NCBI GenBank assembly: GCA_024349245.1
Contig: JALDNG010000026.1
Coordinates: forward strand, 730,501 to 794,500
Direction: 5' to 3'
Length of the DNA stretch: 64,000 nucleotides
From: Neodontobutis hainanensis
Taxonomy: Eukaryota; Chordata; Actinopteri; Gobiiformes; Odontobutidae
Part shown: positions 61,988 to 64,000 of the stretch, one piece after another
Position numbering within the stretch: position 1 is the first letter of the stretch
Layout: every line of letters begins with the position of its first letter
Program-made: the position numbers and the translations under genes
Notes under the pieces: model-generated
What the model saw: only the letters and a program-made list of their open reading frames with translations
Told to the model about the DNA's origin: nothing
Databases searched by the model: none

Positions 61988-62206
61988 CATTTACATTTAT
62001 TCATTTAGCTGACGCTTTTATCCAAAGCAACTTACATTGTTCTACAGTAATTACCAGTGTAACAGCCACTGGAGGAAAGGTGGGTTAAGTTAACTGTTGT
62101 TGTGCCCAAGGACACAACAACAGTATGAACTGTGGGGAGAGTGGGAATCAAACCCCCTACCTTCCGGTTGAAGGACGACAGCTCTACCCACTGAGCTACT
62201 GCCGCC
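61988..62206 (-). mobile_element. Near-complete tRNA-derived SINE
   Basis: Read on minus it begins GGCGGCAGTAGCTCAGTGGG, with an A-box-like TAGCTCAGTGGGTAGAGC and a B-box-like GGTTTGATTCCC. The body has CAGTTCATACTGTTGTTGTG, and it ends GGATAAAAGCGTCAGCTAAA, TGAATAAATGTAAATG. The internal pol III promoter boxes and the shared 3' end with the 33.9-kb copy identify a SINE. It is not a functional tRNA gene because no acceptor stem can be paired. Confidence 0.85.
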
Positions 62207-62344
62207 TTTTGTTTGTCAGTTTGTCTTAGGTTCCCTTGGGTGGATCTTTGGGTTCATATGTTTGCCCCAATTCCTGTGTTGTTCAAGCCTTTTTTTTTCA
62301 CAATATATGTTCTTTGTCCTGTTGTCTCACTGCTTGGTCCCTAA

Positions 62345-64000
62345 CGACTGGTGGCAGTGGTGGGATCATCCAGTGTGGACAAAGGATTTTTTTTTTCTAT
62401 TCTTTGGACATGCCCGTAAGTGGAAGATGTGTAAAGGACGCTGGATAGTTTTGTAACTCAATGGATTGGGAGAAGTCTGAAAAATAGGAACAGGAATATG
62501 GAGCTTCTGGAAAGGTAAAGGGCACTGGGGGTGAAGGAGAGACAAAGAATTTGCTGCCCCTGAACACAAGTTTCAACTGTTGCAGTTTAATGGTGAACCT
62601 AAAAAAACTTAATTGCCAGGTCCGCTACCTTAGACACAGAAGAGCTAGAAGACTCAGGAGTTTTTCCTCTGCCTCCCACAAAGTGCAGGTCCAAGCTGGG
62701 CCTACTCACATGGCCTACAATTCAGCTTTGTCATCAGGTCAGTATCAGCCTCTACATGTTACCCTCTTTTTGTGGCTTAGAGGGTCATACAAAACCCATG
62801 TGAAAATCATCTAAAATGTCCCAAATATGTGCCCCTTGCTTTCAAATTGAATCTCTACTCAACACTCACCATTCTGGCAAAATGGCAGATATTGAAATTA
62901 ATGAGACTGCTTCAACAACTTTACTGGATTCAAGAAGTGACCAGACCCTGGCCCATAACGACCATGTTCCACTAAACACTATAAACATTTAGAACACAAT
63001 ACCCTTATGATATATTCATGGAGATGAGAAACCTTATCCTACAGCCGATCTATATGAAAATTAGACAACCAGACTTGCCTTCTAAATGTCGAAATGGTAG
63101 ACTGCTTTCCTTATACTGGAGTTTTAGGGCAAAATCTCCTAGTGCTTTTTGATTTATTGGAACGAAGGTGTGGAAGAGGAAGATGCGCTGGAAGAACAGT
63201 ACTTACCTCCTGCTTGACATCTTCTTGATTGTGACCATAGTCATCTCTCAGATTCAGGTGAGCTTCATTTGTCACAAGGATATTTTTAGAAAAATCCTGG
63301 CAGAAAAAAATACTGTTGAGCATGACTTTGTTCTTTCAGATGGTGCTTCTGTAATTGGAATTAGTTACAGGATAAGCGCCTCCTAAATTCACTAAAAAAG
63401 GAGGTAGACCTGATGCTTTCCCTGGAGATTATCAAAGCTTCAAAAAGTGAATGGTGTAACCCGGTGGTCCTGGTTTCTTAAAAAGGATGGCAGTATAAGG
63501 TTTTGCATTGACTTCAGGTATCATAACTCAATTTATTTGTTAGATTCCTATCAAACTCCAAGAATTGATAACCTGCTTGAATGGCTTGGAAAAGCCAAAT
63601 ATGTGACTACTTTAGATCTCTCTAAAAGTATTGGCAGGTCCCACTCACTCAGCATTCCTGAAAACTGACAGTATTCAGGATACCATGGGGTCTCTTCCAG
63701 TTCACCATCCTGCCATTTGGACTACATGGTGCTCCAGCGCTCTCCAAGGCTCATGGATCAGGTACTCATAAGTTTCGGTGCAGTATATTTGAATGAGATT
63801 GTCATTTACAGTTCCAGCTGGGAGGAGCATATAGACCTCCTGCAGACAGTCTTGGGTCGGTTGCATGCAGCTGGCCTAATTGTTAGGCTATCAAAGTGTG
63901 TTTTTGCTGCTTCAGGGACATTATCAGGACTATGTCACTGGAAATGGGGTGTTGTGGCCACAGGTGATTGAAATCAAGGAGTTGTGTGCATTGCCACAAA
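62345..64000 (+). mobile_element. Decayed Ty3/gypsy LTR retrotransposon, truncated by the window end
   Basis: GACTGGTGGCAGTGGTGGGATC at about 62347 resembles the primer-binding-site start of fish gypsy elements, so a 5' LTR probably ends just before it. A gag-like region without a clean frame follows. From about 63380 reverse transcriptase appears in shifting frames: LVSKKDGSIRFCIDFR-like, PRIDNLLEWLGKAKYVTTLD, LSK, FTILPFGLHGAP, LMDQVL, then YLNEIVIYSSSWEEHIDLLQ and LSKCVFA. Active elements have YLDD (or similar) where this copy reads YLNE. Frameshifts near 63478, 63650 and 63710 confirm it is dead. Confidence 0.85.

Noticed and set aside
62130..62206. Candidate tRNA gene on minus (A box and B box present)
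   Set aside because: No pairable acceptor stem or clean cloverleaf, and the sequence continues into a SINE body with a second copy elsewhere.
1..64000. CRISPR arrays, bacterial-type operons or ribosomal RNA genes
   Set aside because: None seen; the window is ordinary spliced vertebrate DNA.

Overview
The window is vertebrate genomic DNA, almost certainly a teleost fish. Seven multi-exon protein genes with GT-AG introns can be read through at least their coding parts. The transposons are fish-typical: a Rex1 LINE, a Tc1 element, a tRNA-derived SINE, a Ty3/gypsy element, a TTAA-flanked MITE and an endogenous-retrovirus relic. The species cannot be fixed from sequence alone.

Layout. 1-3.6 kb: no gene recognised. 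3.6-8.1 kb: decayed retroviral-type element with a Rex1 LINE nested in it. 9.0-20.1 kb (+): a 25-coding-exon dnmt3b-type DNA methyltransferase. 20.2-20.7 kb (-): small two-exon C6orf226/PEX39-like gene, tail to tail with it. 22.4-29.2 kb (-): MTCL/SOGA-family coiled-coil gene. 29.2-34.5 kb: repeat-rich spacer. 35.0-38.1 kb (+): osbpl2. 40.2-43.2 kb (+): adrm1 (proteasome receptor Rpn13). 44.6-48.6 kb (-): cables2. 50.8-54.6 kb (-): xkr7. 56.6-58.6 kb (-): rap1a-type small GTPase, with its promoter near 61.5 kb. 61.7-64.0 kb: GT microsatellite, SINE and the 5' part of a decayed gypsy element that runs off the end. For every gene I joined exons by hand; coding phases agree across all junctions, and predicted lengths match the known families where I could compare them.

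The main point of interest is the methyltransferase. Its reading frame (1470 aa) joins an EB1/MAPRE-type calponin-homology domain, a single 1.7-kb exon derived from a hAT transposase (BED-like finger at the front, dimerisation-like tail at the end, catalytic positions apparently eroded), a PWWP domain, an ADD domain and a DNMT3 catalytic domain with its key motifs intact. CH-containing DNMT3 proteins are known in zebrafish; I am not aware of a description of the transposase-derived segment, but I could not search. DNMT3B and MAPRE1 are neighbours in mammals, which suggests where the CH exons came from.

The genes are not an operon-like pathway. They form a conserved-synteny block: DNMT3B, XKR7, SOGA1/MTCL2, OSBPL2, ADRM1 and CABLES2 all lie on human chromosome 20q, while the rap1a and C6orf226-like genes are outsiders.
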